64,000 bases of DNA from Nocardioides cavernae (GCF_013410035.1 NZ_JACCBW010000002.1:1116001-1180000), one strand, 5' to 3'. Shown: positions 52,783 to 61,210, numbered from the stretch's first letter. The notes: generated by a model from the letters alone, not told the origin. Made by a program: numbers and translations.

Positions 52783-52788
52783 CAGACT
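52783..52788 (+). promoter_or_regulatory. -10-like CAGACT (leaderless)
   Basis: CAGACT ends 6 nt before GTG 52795. Confidence 0.4.
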
Positions 52789-52794
52789 CGGGCC

Positions 52795-53619
52795 GTGGCC
52801 TGGGACCGTGACTTCTTCTACGACGCCTACCCGCGGCTGGAGGCCGCGTTCGGGGCGCGGCTCGACGAGAGCCTGTCCCCGCGCGACCCCTCCGTGCTGC
52901 TGCAGGCGGTGCGCGAGCTCGACCTGCGCCCCGACAGCCGGGTCGTCGACGTCGGGTGCGGGGAGGGGGCGTACGCCTTCCGGCTCGTGACCCACTTCGG
53001 GTTCCGGGTGCTGGGCATCGACCCCGTCCAGCGGCACCTCGACCTGGCCCGTACCGCGCGTCGCGACCTGGTCACCGACATCGCCTCCCGGGTGGCGTTC
53101 GAGCGCGGCACGGCCACCGCGATCCCGGCGCCCGACGCCTCGGTCGACCTGGTGTGGTGCCGCGACGTCATGGTCCACGCCGAGCACCCGGACGACGCCT
53201 ACGCTGAGTTCGCCCGGGTGCTGCGGCCGGGCGGGCACGTCGTCGCCTACCAGGCGGTCGCCACCGACCTGCTCTCCGACGCGGAGGCCGACTGGCTCTT
53301 CGACGTGATGGGGGTCGTCGCGACCTCGGCCGAGCCGCGGGTCGTCGACGACGCCATCGCGGCCTCCGGGCTCGAGACGGTCGCGACCCTCGACCTCTCC
53401 AGCGAGTGGGGCGAGTGGGGCCAGGAGCAGGAGGGCGCGGCCGGACGCGCGCTGCTCCACCTGGCGCGGCTCCAGCGCGACCCCGAGCGCTACCGGGCCG
53501 AGTTCGGGGACCAGGCGTACGACGTGATGCTCGGCGACTGCCGCTGGCAGGTCTACCGGATGATGGGCAAGCTGGGCGCGCGGGTGGACGTGCTGCGCAA
53601 GCCGGGGCCACGCCGCTAA
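52795..53619 (+). CDS. Class I SAM-dependent methyltransferase
   Basis: 274 residues from GTG 52795. Motif I VVDVGCGEGAYAFRL (residues ~50-64), acidic GIDPVQRHL, motif II SVDLVWCRDVMVHAEHP and motif III LRPGGHVVAYQAV define a UbiE/Methyltransf_11-type enzyme. Later Trp-rich LSSEWGEWGQEQEG and the C-terminal CRWQVYRMMGKLG resemble small-molecule methyltransferases. The substrate is unknown. Expressed from its own start, probably leaderless. Confidence 0.88.
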   Translation: MAWDRDFFYDAYPRLEAAFGARLDESLSPRDPSVLLQAVRELDLRPDSRVVDVGCGEGAYAFRLVTHFGFRVLGIDPVQRHLDLARTARRDLVTDIASRVAFERGTATAIPAPDASVDLVWCRDVMVHAEHPDDAYAEFARVLRPGGHVVAYQAVATDLLSDAEADWLFDVMGVVATSAEPRVVDDAIAASGLETVATLDLSSEWGEWGQEQEGAAGRALLHLARLQRDPERYRAEFGDQAYDVMLGDCRWQVYRMMGKLGARVDVLRKPGPRR

Positions 53620-53684
53620 TCCCCTCGACCCGCTGGGCCGGGTTTGGCAGGGTGGGGGTCCGTCAACCGATGAGGAGGAGCCCC

Positions 53685-53870
53685 ATGGCTGATCAGGACC
53701 CGAACGCAGACCTCAAGGCGAAGATGCGGGAGGCCCTCGATCGCAAGAAGGGTCATCACCACCCCGACGACAGCGCCGACTCGCGCGAGAAGGCGCACGG
53801 CTCCGAGGTCACCAACGCCAACGTCGCCAAGCCGATGCACCGCCGCAAGGCCGGTGGCGGCGGCGTCTGA
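53685..53870 (+). CDS. DUF5302 family small protein
   Basis: 61 residues from ATG 53685, preceded by a strong GAGGAGGAG ribosome-binding site. Charged and lacking hydrophobic segments: DLKAKMREALDRKKGHHHPDD, EKAHGSEVTNANVAKPMHRRK. This size, the KAKMREALDRK start and the AHG...RRK end are characteristic of DUF5302, a small actinobacterial family that is probably intrinsically disordered. Function unknown. It ends 3 bp before the convergent transporter gene. Confidence 0.85.
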   Translation: MADQDPNADLKAKMREALDRKKGHHHPDDSADSREKAHGSEVTNANVAKPMHRRKAGGGGV

Positions 53871-53873
53871 GGC

Positions 53874-55046
53874 CTACGACGCGCCGGCGGGCACCTCGTC
53901 CGCCGGCGCGAAGGCGCGCGCCAGCCAGAACAGCGCCACCACCAGCACCAGCGGGACCGCGAAGCCGATCCGCAGGGAGCCCGACCCCACCGCGCCGGTC
54001 ATCACGGCCCCCAGCAGGGCGCCCGCGTAGTTGAACTGGTTGAACCTCGCGACGACCGCGTCGACCCGCGCCTGCCGGGTCGCCGGGTCGGCGTCGCGTG
54101 AGGCCAGCGCGGCCGCGGCCGAGAAGCTCAGCGGGGCGACGACGGCCACGCCGCAGCCGAGCAGCGTGAAGCCGAGCACCGCGACCGGCCATGACGGCGC
54201 CGCGACGACGATCGCGAGGGCGACGAACGCGACGGCCGCACCGGCGCGCAGGAGGCGTACGGCCCCCACCTGCTTGGTCAGGCGGTCACCCGCGAGGCGT
54301 ACGAGCCCGCTGGCCACGAGGTAGGGCAGGGTCGCCAGCGCGACCAGCTCCTCGGGCGCGGCGAAGACGTCGTCGAGGTAGACCGGTCCCCACGTCGCCG
54401 CCGCCGTGTCGACGGTGTAGAACGCCACGAGCGCCAGGCCGATCATCACGATCGCGCGCCAGGGCACGTCGGTCTCCGTCGAGGTCGCCGCCTCGCCGTG
54501 GTCGCGCGGGAGGTACGGCGCCGCGGCCGCCGCGAGGGGCAGGAGGGCGACCAGCGCGACGGCCGACCACGGGACGTCCGCGGTGCCCAGGGTGACGAGT
54601 GCGCCGATGACGCCGCCGAGGGTCCACGCCCCGTGGCACGACGGCAGCACCACGCGGCCGAGCCGGTGCTCCAGTGCGACGGCCTGCATGTTGCCGGTGG
54701 CGTCGACGAGGCCCAGCCCGACGCCGTACGCCGCGAGACCGAGCACGAACACCGGCGACACCGGGGCGAGCACGACGACCGCGACCGCCGCGGCGACCAC
54801 GACCAGGCCCACGCGGAGCACGACCGCGCTGTCGAGGCGCGGGGCGAGGCGTTCGGCCACGAGCGACCCGACGCCCGCGAGGAGCACCATCATCAGCAGC
54901 ACGCCGGACAGCGCGAGCTCGTCGAGGTCCCAGCGATTCTGGATGCGCGGCAGCCGGGTGGTGAGGCTGATGAACACCAGGCCCTGGGTGAGGAAGGCGG
55001 CGGCGATGGCGAGCCGCGCACGGCGGAGGTCCGGCATGTCGAGCAT
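53874..55046 (-). CDS. Major facilitator superfamily transporter
   Basis: 390 residues from ATG 55046 (MLDMPDLRRARLA); an ATG three codons later is possible. Twelve hydrophobic segments alternate with short loops; the RLPRIQNRWDLDELALSG loop after helix 1 and LVDATGNMQAVALEHRLGR between helices 4 and 5 are typical of the FucP/YbjJ-like MFS branch. Substrate unknown. A single gene divergent from the histidine phosphatase gene. Confidence 0.87.
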   Translation of the reverse strand: MLDMPDLRRARLAIAAAFLTQGLVFISLTTRLPRIQNRWDLDELALSGVLLMMVLLAGVGSLVAERLAPRLDSAVVLRVGLVVVAAAVAVVVLAPVSPVFVLGLAAYGVGLGLVDATGNMQAVALEHRLGRVVLPSCHGAWTLGGVIGALVTLGTADVPWSAVALVALLPLAAAAAPYLPRDHGEAATSTETDVPWRAIVMIGLALVAFYTVDTAAATWGPVYLDDVFAAPEELVALATLPYLVASGLVRLAGDRLTKQVGAVRLLRAGAAVAFVALAIVVAAPSWPVAVLGFTLLGCGVAVVAPLSFSAAAALASRDADPATRQARVDAVVARFNQFNYAGALLGAVMTGAVGSGSLRIGFAVPLVLVVALFWLARAFAPADEVPAGAS

Positions 55047-55085
55047 GGTGGCAGGGCTCCGGCCCGCTCGTGGGAGACTCGCTGC

Positions 55086-55655
55086 ATGTCGTCCGTGACC
55101 GGTCCCGAGCTCTGGGTGGTGCGCCACGGCGAGACCGAGTGGAGCCGTGCCGGCCGCCACACCTCGACCACCGACCTGCCGCTGACCGACGAGGGCGAGG
55201 AGGCCGCGATCTCGCTCGGCCCCCGGCTCTACGACGTCGACTTCGACCTGGTGCTGACGAGCCCGCGGCAGCGCGCGCGACGCACCGCCGAGCTGGCCGG
55301 CTACGGGCACGCCGAGGTCGACGACGACCTCGCCGAGTGGGCCTACGGCGACTACGAGGGCGTGACCACCGCGAAGATCCGCGAGACCGTCCCCGGCTGG
55401 ACGGTCTGGACGCACCCGACGCCCGGGGGCGAGACCGCCGACGAGGTCGCGGCCCGGCTCGACCGCGTGATCGCGCGGGCGCAGTCGCACGAGCGCACCC
55501 TCGTGTTCGCCCACGGCCACTCGCTGCGCGTCCTCACCGCCCGGTGGCTGCAGCAGCCGCCGGACGAGGGCCGCTTCTTCCGGCTCGACACCTCGACCGT
55601 CTCGGTGCTCGGCTTCGAGCGGGAGACCCCGGTCCTGCTGCGGTGGAACAGCTGA
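55086..55655 (+). CDS. Histidine phosphatase family protein
   Basis: 189 residues from ATG 55086. Phosphoglycerate-mutase-like fold with catalytic VVRHGETEWSRAGRHTS (nucleophile His near residue 14, RHG motif), LTSPRQRARRTAEL and the proton-relay FAHGHSLRVLTARWLQ. Substrate unknown; in mycobacteria a gpm2-type member lies near the ParA/DEAD genes, consistent with the collinear order here. It precedes the PHP gene by 1 bp, so they are one operon. GAGACT lies 6 nt before the ATG. Confidence 0.9.
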   Translation: MSSVTGPELWVVRHGETEWSRAGRHTSTTDLPLTDEGEEAAISLGPRLYDVDFDLVLTSPRQRARRTAELAGYGHAEVDDDLAEWAYGDYEGVTTAKIRETVPGWTVWTHPTPGGETADEVAARLDRVIARAQSHERTLVFAHGHSLRVLTARWLQQPPDEGRFFRLDTSTVSVLGFERETPVLLRWNS

Positions 55656-55656
55656 C

Positions 55657-56490
55657 GTGCGCATCGACCTCCACACGCACTCCTCGGCCAGCGACGGCAC
55701 GGACACCCCCGGCGACCTGGTCCGCGAGGCCGCCGCCGCGGGCCTCGACGTCGTCGCGCTGACCGACCACGACGCCATGTCGGGCTGGGACGAGGCGCGG
55801 CGGGCGGCCGACGAGGTCGGCATCACCCTCGTGCCGGGCCTCGAGGTCAGCACCCGCTTCCACCATCGCGGCGTCCACCTGCTCGGCTACCTGCCCGACC
55901 CGGCGTACCCGCCCCTCGTCGCCGAGCTCGACCGCATCCTCGTCGGGCGCACCGAGCGGACGCCCGCCATCGTCAGTGCCCTGCGCGAGCACGGCGTCGA
56001 CATCACCGAGGAGGACGTACGCCGCGAGTCCGGCGGCTCCGTCGCCGCCGGGCGCCCGCACGTCGCCGACGCCCTCGCGCGGCTCGGCGTGGTGCGTGAC
56101 CGCACCGAGGCGTTCGCGACCCTGCTCAGCCCCGGCCAGCCCGGCTACGTCAACCGCTACGCGTCGCGGCTCGAGGACATGGTCGGGCTCGTGACGGACG
56201 CCGGCGGCGTCGCCGTCGTCGCTCACCCGTGGGGCCGGGGGAGCCGCTCGGTGGTGACCCCCGAGGCGCTCGCCGCGCTCAAGGACCTCGGGCTCGCCGG
56301 CATCGAGGTGGACCACCAGGACCACTCCGCCGAGGCCCGCGCCGAGCTCCGCGCCATCGCCCGCGACCTCGACCTCGTCGTCACCGGCAGCAGCGACCAC
56401 CACGGCCTGGGCAAGGTCGACCACGACCTCGGGGTCAACACCACCGACCCGGAGCAGTACGAGCGGCTGATGTCGCTGGTCCGGCGGTGA
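55657..56490 (+). CDS. PHP domain phosphoesterase
   Basis: 277 residues from GTG 55657, immediately after the phosphatase stop. Metal-binding motifs of the PHP fold are intact: DLHTHSSASDG, VALTDHDAMSGW, GLEVSTRFHHRGVHLLGY, VVAHPWGRG and GSSDHHGLGK. Related YciV/RnaAM enzymes are 5'-3' exonucleases or 3',5'-nucleoside bisphosphate phosphatases, so action on short nucleic acid ends is likely. It is followed by the tandem repeat region. Confidence 0.9.
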   Translation: MRIDLHTHSSASDGTDTPGDLVREAAAAGLDVVALTDHDAMSGWDEARRAADEVGITLVPGLEVSTRFHHRGVHLLGYLPDPAYPPLVAELDRILVGRTERTPAIVSALREHGVDITEEDVRRESGGSVAAGRPHVADALARLGVVRDRTEAFATLLSPGQPGYVNRYASRLEDMVGLVTDAGGVAVVAHPWGRGSRSVVTPEALAALKDLGLAGIEVDHQDHSAEARAELRAIARDLDLVVTGSSDHHGLGKVDHDLGVNTTDPEQYERLMSLVRR

Positions 56491-56496
56491 CCCGGG

Positions 56497-57196
56497 GGCG
56501 GTTTCGCGGACACGTGTGGCGCTTGTGGCCCTCGATCGGGGCGTCCGAGGGCCACTTCTAGGACACGTGCGGCGGTTGTGGTCCTCACGTCTGCGCGGGG
56601 AGGTCAACGAAAGCGCCGGCTCCGGTCGCCGGCGGGATGGTGGAGTCCCCGAGTCACCAGGTGACCCGCAGGTTCCACCCTCACCCGGCGACCCCGGTCC
56701 TGTCGCCGTGGTCGCGTCCTGGGCCGGTCCGGCACGAGGTTCGAGGGCGGTTTCGCGGACACGTGTGGCGGTCGTGGCCCTCAACCGGGGCGTTGAGGGC
56801 CCCCTCCTCGGACACGTGCGGTGGTTGTGGTCCTGACCCAATCCGACAAGAGGTCCCGGCGGGCGGTTTCGCGGACACGTGTGGCGCTTGTGGCCCTCGA
56901 TCGGGGCGTCCGAGGGCCACTTCTAGGACATGTGCGGCGGTTGTGGCCCTCACGTCTGCGCGGGGAGGTCAACGAAAGCGCCGGCTCCGGTCGCCGGCGG
57001 GATGGTGGGAGTCCCCGAGTCACCAGGTGACCCGCAGGTTCCACCCTCACCCGGGGACCCCGGTCCTGTCGCCGTGGTCGCGTCCTGGGCCGGTCCGGCA
57101 AGAGGTCTGGGGGCGGTTTCGCGGACACGTGTGGCGGTTGTGGCCCTCAATCGACGCGTCCAGGGGCCACTTCTCGGACACGTGTGGCGGTTGTAG
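56497..57196. repeat. Tandem duplication of a hairpin-rich ~365-bp module
   Basis: Two units (56497-56861 and 56862-57196) each have the order A-B-A'. The 85-bp A elements start at 56497, 56746, 56862 and 57112 with GGCGGTTTCGCGGACACGTG, and carry two GGACACGTG-type sites 53 bp apart (one is altered to GGACATGTG in the third copy). Between these lies a hairpin: GTGGCCCTCG/CGAGGGCCAC in copies 1 and 3, GGCCCTCAAC/GTTGAGGGCC in copy 2, GTGGCCC/GGGCCAC in copy 4. The ~165-bp B elements (56582-56745, 56947-57111) hold a nested hairpin, GGTGGA/TCCACC around GTCACC/GGTGAC. No convincing gene or known transposon end is seen in the ~735-bp gap. Confidence 0.85.
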
Positions 57197-57225
57197 CCCC
57201 CGACCCCGGCCGAGCCGCACGACCG

Positions 57226-57489
57226 TCACGCCATCCGTCTCCTGAGCCAGCCGTTCGTCCCCGGGGCGAGGCCCTTGGCCTTCGGTACGCCCGCCAGCGG
57301 CGCGACAGCGAGGGCGGAGCCGTCCGGGAGGGACCACTTCATCGCGTGGTGGACGGCGGAGAGGCTGTCGTCGGACTCGACGAACGCCAGTCCCTCGGCG
57401 GCGATCACGACCTCGCGCCACGGGCCGGGCAGGTCCTGCGGGTCGAGCTCGCGCAGGTCGGCGGACGTCCACACCACGTACACCGTCAT
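57226..57489 (-). CDS. Small protein of unknown function
   Basis: 87 residues from ATG 57489, which overlaps the stop of the GNAT gene as ATGA, so it is probably the last gene of an operon. MTVYVVWTSADLRELDPQDL and VIAAEGLAFVESDDSLSAVHH show a compact alpha/beta pattern with a central hydrophobic core. No family is recognised. It ends about 30 bp from the tandem repeat module. Coupled translation argues that it is real. Confidence 0.65.
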   Translation of the reverse strand: MTVYVVWTSADLRELDPQDLPGPWREVVIAAEGLAFVESDDSLSAVHHAMKWSLPDGSALAVAPLAGVPKAKGLAPGTNGWLRRRMA

Positions 57490-57971
57490 GCCCGCCGCAC
57501 CATCCGGTGCTCGGAGCCGACGTCGTCGCTCCTCCTCGCGCCGTCGGACCGGAACCCCTGGCGCTCGTAGAACGCGACCGCACGGTCGTTGCCGTCCAGC
57601 ACCCAGAGGTAGCACGCGGACGTCCCGACCGCGGCCGTGAGCAGCGCGTGGCCCACGCCCGTGCCGTACGCCGACGCCCGCACGTAGAGCGCCATGAGCT
57701 CCAGCCCGGGGAGCCCCTCGTGCGGACCGTCCCGGCCCGGACCGGTGCTGGCGAAGCCGACGAGCGTGCCGTCCTCCGACCACGCCAGCAGCGTCTCCAT
57801 GGCCCCCGGCGAGAGCAGGCCCCGCCACCGATCGACCCGGTCCGCGCGGGTGGCGCGACGCTCGGTGAGGACGTCCGCGGGCACGAGCCGGGCGTACGCC
57901 TCCTCCCACACGTCGAGGTGCAGGTCGGTGAGCGCGGCGGCGTCCTCGACGCGCGCGGGGGCGATGCGCAT
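57486..57971 (-). CDS. GNAT family N-acetyltransferase
   Basis: 161 residues from ATG 57971. GNAT features: RIAPARVEDAAALTDLHLDVWEEAY at the start, the acetyl-CoA loop YVRASAYGTGVGHALL near residues 98-113 and a final DGNDRAVAFYERQGF motif. Substrate unknown. It begins 2 bp after the SDR stop and overlaps the 87-residue gene, so the three genes form an operon. Confidence 0.88.
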   Translation of the reverse strand: MRIAPARVEDAAALTDLHLDVWEEAYARLVPADVLTERRATRADRVDRWRGLLSPGAMETLLAWSEDGTLVGFASTGPGRDGPHEGLPGLELMALYVRASAYGTGVGHALLTAAVGTSACYLWVLDGNDRAVAFYERQGFRSDGARRSDDVGSEHRMVRRA

Positions 57972-57973
57972 CC

Positions 57974-58726
57974 TCAGCGGCGCCCCATCGACTGCGTCAG
58001 CCGCAGCACGCGGTTGGGGATCGCGGTCGTCAGCACCCGGATGGCCTTGTACTGCATCCCGGGGATGGAGTACGCGCGACCCTTCGCGAAGTCCGCCAGG
58101 GAGGTGCGGACGAGGAAGTCCACGTCGAGCCACATGAAGCCCTCGCCGCGCGTGACCTCCATGCGCTCGTGGAACTCGGTCTTGGTGAAGCCCGGGCACA
58201 GGGCCATGACCTGCACGCCGCGGGGCTTGTACTCCATGTGCGCCCACTCGCTGAAGCTGTTCACCCACGCCTTGGCGGCGGAGTAGGAGCCGCGGGGGAG
58301 GAAGGCCGCGACGCTGGAGACGTTGATGATCCCGCCGTGGCCGCGCTCGGCCATCGCGCCGAGCGCCGCGTGGCTGAGCCGGAGCACGGCGGTGACGAGG
58401 ACCTCGAGCATCGCCGTCTCGTCGTCGGCGGAGTTGTCGAGGAAGCGCTGCTTGAGCCCGAAGCCGGCGTTGTTCACCAGCAGGTCGACGGGCCGGTCGC
58501 GGTCGGCCAGCCGGGCCTCGACGAGGGCGAGCTGCTCGCGGTCGACGAGGTCGGCGACGAGGACCTCGACCTCGACCTGGTGCGTACGGCGCAGGTCCGC
58601 CGCGACCTCCTCGAGCCGGGCGGCGTCGCGGGCGACCAGGACGAGGTCGTCACCGCGCGCGGCGAGCTGGACGGCGTACTCGTGGCCGATGCCGGCGGTC
58701 GCGCCGGTGATCAGTGCAGTGCTCAT
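57974..58726 (-). CDS. Short-chain dehydrogenase/reductase
   Basis: 250 residues. Classical SDR motifs: TGATAGIGHEYA cofactor loop (residues ~8-19), NNAGFG, catalytic Ser in VSSVAAFLPRGSYSAAKAW with Tyr and Lys spaced YSAAK, and LCPGFTKTEFH. It resembles the DltE/YqjQ-like group with a long C-terminus. Reduces or oxidises a hydroxyl with NAD(P)H; substrate unknown. First gene of a three-gene operon. Confidence 0.9.
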   Translation of the reverse strand: MSTALITGATAGIGHEYAVQLAARGDDLVLVARDAARLEEVAADLRRTHQVEVEVLVADLVDREQLALVEARLADRDRPVDLLVNNAGFGLKQRFLDNSADDETAMLEVLVTAVLRLSHAALGAMAERGHGGIINVSSVAAFLPRGSYSAAKAWVNSFSEWAHMEYKPRGVQVMALCPGFTKTEFHERMEVTRGEGFMWLDVDFLVRTSLADFAKGRAYSIPGMQYKAIRVLTTAIPNRVLRLTQSMGRR

Positions 58727-58786
58727 GCCCCCAGCATTTCAGGTGTCCTGTGGAGGCGGCCATCCCGTCCGGCACAATTGCGGGCA

Positions 58787-59635
58787 ATGAGCCCCCAGAA
58801 GCCCGCCAGCGTGACGCTGGCCGTCGCCAACCAGAAGGGTGGCGTCGCCAAGACCACCTCCGTCGCCTCGATCGGCGCCGCGCTGGCCGAGCTCGGGCAC
58901 CGCGTGCTGCTGGTCGACCTCGACCCGCAGGCGTGCCTCACGTTCTCGCTCGGCATCGACCCAGAGGACCTCGACACCTCGGTGCACCACGTCCTCACCC
59001 AGGGCGTGGACCCGGCCGAGGTCATCATCGAGACCGAGGACGGCGTCGACGTCCTGCCGGCGACCATCGAGCTCGCCCGCGCCGAGGCCGACCTGCTGAC
59101 CCGGACCGGACGCGAGCACGTCATCAAGGGCGCCCTGGAGCAGCTGGCCGACGACCTCGCCGACAGCGAGGAGGGGCCGTACGACTGGGTGCTGCTCGAC
59201 TGCCCGCCCTCGCTCGGCGTGCTGACGGTCGCCGCGCTCACCGCCGCGGACGGCGTGCTGGTGCCGCTGCAGTGCGAGACCCTGTCGCACCGGGGGGTCG
59301 GGCAGCTGCTCGACACGGTGCACGACGTGCGCCGCTTCACCAACCGCGGCCTCGAGGTGTGGGGCGTGCTGCCGACGCTCTACGACGGGCGTACGACCCA
59401 CGCGCGGACCGTGCTGGAGACGATCAGCGAGACCTACGACCTCGAGGTCGTCGAGCCGCCGATCCCCAAGACGATCAAGTTCGCCGAGGCGCCCGCCGCC
59501 GGTCGGTCGATCCTGGCGACGAGCCGCAGCAGCAAGGGCGCCGTCGCCTACCGCGAGGTGGCCCGGAACCTCGTCGAGCGGGCCTCCCGCCCCCGTCCGA
59601 AGAAGGTGGTGAGGAAGCCCGCTCGCACGAGGTGA
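58787..59635 (+). CDS. ParA/Soj-like ATPase without ParB
   Basis: 282 residues from ATG 58787 (CACAAT lies 8 nt upstream). Deviant Walker A ANQKGGVAKTTS near residues 14-25, with Ala where most ParA have Gly, then VLLVDLDPQACLTFSLGID and LLDCPPSLGVLTVAAL. The tail is basic (RPRPKKVVRKPARTR). No parB gene or parS-like site is nearby. M. tuberculosis Rv3213c has the same location next to a DEAD-box helicase gene. A role in positioning a cargo rather than the chromosome is possible. Confidence 0.9.
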   Translation: MSPQKPASVTLAVANQKGGVAKTTSVASIGAALAELGHRVLLVDLDPQACLTFSLGIDPEDLDTSVHHVLTQGVDPAEVIIETEDGVDVLPATIELARAEADLLTRTGREHVIKGALEQLADDLADSEEGPYDWVLLDCPPSLGVLTVAALTAADGVLVPLQCETLSHRGVGQLLDTVHDVRRFTNRGLEVWGVLPTLYDGRTTHARTVLETISETYDLEVVEPPIPKTIKFAEAPAAGRSILATSRSSKGAVAYREVARNLVERASRPRPKKVVRKPARTR

Positions 59636-59642
59636 GCGCGGG

Positions 59643-61040
59643 TCAGGCCTTCGGGGCCTCGACCGACTCGCCGCCACGCGTGCGGCGACGGCTGCGGTTG
59701 CGGCGGCGCGGGGCGTCGCCGGACTTCTCCGAGGAGCCGGAGCGGTCCGAGCCCGAACGGTCGGAGCCCGAACGGTCGGAGGAGCGACGCTCGCGCGGGG
59801 CCCGCTCCTTCCTCTCCACCGGGGCGGGGTCGACGATCCGGCCCTTGGTGCCGACCGGGATGCCCTGGTCGTGGAAGAGGTGCTCGGAGGTCGAGTAGGT
59901 CTCCTGCGGGTCGGGGAAGGGCAGGTCGAGCGCCTTGTTGATCATCTTCCAGCGGTGCAGGTCCGCCCAGTCGACGAAGGTGATCGCGATGCCCGACGCG
60001 CCCGCGCGACCGGTGCGGCCGATGCGGTGCACGTAGGTCTTGTCGTCCTCGGGGCAGGTGTAGTTGATGACGTGGGAGACACCGCGCACGTCGATGCCGC
60101 GCGCCGCGACGTCGGTGGCGACGAGCACCCGGATCTTGTCCTCGCGGAACTTGGCGAGCGCCTTCTCGCGCGCGACCTGCGCCATGTCGCCGTGCAGCGG
60201 CGAGGCGCTGAACCCACGCTCGACCAGGTCGTCGGCGACCCGCTGGGCCTGACGCTTGGTGCGGGTGAAGACGATGATCTTCTCGGCGTCCTCGGCCTGC
60301 AGGACGCGCCCGATGATCTCCGGCTTGTCGAGGTCGTGGGCCAGGTAGATGAACTGCGCCGTGGCCGGCACCATCGTGGTGTCGTACGAGGACTCGGCGC
60401 GGATGTTCATCGGGTGGCGCATGTGCGTGCGGGCCAGCGCGACGATCGCGGCCGGCATGGTCGCGGAGAACAGCATCGTCTGCCGCGTCTCCGGGGTCTT
60501 GGAGAGCAGGGTGATGACGTCGGGCAGGAAGCCGAGGTCGAGCATCTCGTCGGCCTCGTCGAGCACGAGGGCGTGCACGTGGGAGAGGTCGAGCGCGCGG
60601 CGGTTGGCCAGGTCGATGAGGCGACCGGGGGTGCCGACGACGATGTCGACGCCGGCCTCGAGCGCCTCGAGCTGGGTGTCGTAGCCGACGCCGCCGTAGA
60701 CGGTGAGGACACGCAGGCCCGTGTCGGCGCTGGCGATGGACAGGTCGCTCGAGACCTGCAGCGCGAGCTCGCGGGTGGGCGCGACGATGAGCGCCTGCGG
60801 CTTGCCCTGCGGCATGTCGGCGTACGCCGGGTCGCGCGGGGAGACCGAGCGCTGCAGCACCGGGATGCCGAAGGCGAGGGTCTTGCCGGTGCCCGTGCGG
60901 GCCTGGCCGATGAGGTCGGTGCCGAGGAGCGCGACCGAGAGGGTCATCTCCTGGATGGCGAAGGGGGTGGTGATGCCGGCGCGCTCGAGGGCGTCGCAGA
61001 TCTCGGCCTGCACGCCGAGGTCACGGAAGGTGGTCGTCAC
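59643..61040 (-). CDS. DEAD-box RNA helicase (RhlE-like)
   Basis: 465 residues from GTG 61040; no in-frame ATG is available upstream. All motifs are present: Q motif TPFAIQEMTL, I ARTGTGKT, II VLDEADEMLDLGF, III SAT, and VI YVHRIGRTGRAGASG. The C-terminal ~80 residues are charged and carry tandem SDRSG units (encoded by 15-bp repeats at about 59737-59785), likely an RNA-binding disordered tail. A leader of about 140 nt with a hairpin precedes it, as found for cold-regulated helicases. Confidence 0.93.
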   Translation of the reverse strand: MTTTFRDLGVQAEICDALERAGITTPFAIQEMTLSVALLGTDLIGQARTGTGKTLAFGIPVLQRSVSPRDPAYADMPQGKPQALIVAPTRELALQVSSDLSIASADTGLRVLTVYGGVGYDTQLEALEAGVDIVVGTPGRLIDLANRRALDLSHVHALVLDEADEMLDLGFLPDVITLLSKTPETRQTMLFSATMPAAIVALARTHMRHPMNIRAESSYDTTMVPATAQFIYLAHDLDKPEIIGRVLQAEDAEKIIVFTRTKRQAQRVADDLVERGFSASPLHGDMAQVAREKALAKFREDKIRVLVATDVAARGIDVRGVSHVINYTCPEDDKTYVHRIGRTGRAGASGIAITFVDWADLHRWKMINKALDLPFPDPQETYSTSEHLFHDQGIPVGTKGRIVDPAPVERKERAPRERRSSDRSGSDRSGSDRSGSSEKSGDAPRRRNRSRRRTRGGESVEAPKA

Positions 61041-61194
61041 GAATGGAGTCGCTTTCGGATGGAGTTGGATGTCCCACGCGTATGCGGTCAGGCCACTCGA
61101 AAGCTCCCTCCACTCGGTTGGGGGAGGGAATGCCGACCGCGCACATACAGGCGGCCACCGGCAGAACGTCGGCGGCTCGGTCGGCATCATCGTA
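61041..61194 (-). promoter_or_regulatory. Helicase promoter and long 5' leader
   Basis: TACGAT on the minus strand (61189-61194) gives a start near 61182 and a leader of about 140 nt. It contains a hairpin with TCCCTCC/GGAGGGA arms (61105-61111/61123-61129, plus-strand order). Such leaders govern cold induction of some DEAD-box helicases; that role here is inference. Confidence 0.45.
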
Positions 61195-61198
61195 TCGC

Positions 61199-61204
61199 TA
61201 GGCT
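61199..61204 (+). promoter_or_regulatory. -10 element TAGGCT (leaderless)
   Basis: TAGGCT ends 6 nt before ATG 61211. It lies 4 bp from the divergent helicase -10, so the two promoters probably interfere with each other. Confidence 0.55.
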
Positions 61205-61210
61205 GCGAAC

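Noticed and set aside
51757..52794. N-terminal extension of the methyltransferase frame
   Set aside because: It is the antisense of the sulfotransferase-like gene; the leaderless -10 supports GTG 52795.
56497..57196. CRISPR array
   Set aside because: Repeats are 85 and 165 bp in an A-B-A order, with no short unique spacers and no cas genes nearby.
56516..57245. Several open frames across the tandem repeats
   Set aside because: They exist in many frames at once, repeat the same Arg-rich phrases and follow from GC-rich repeats lacking stops.
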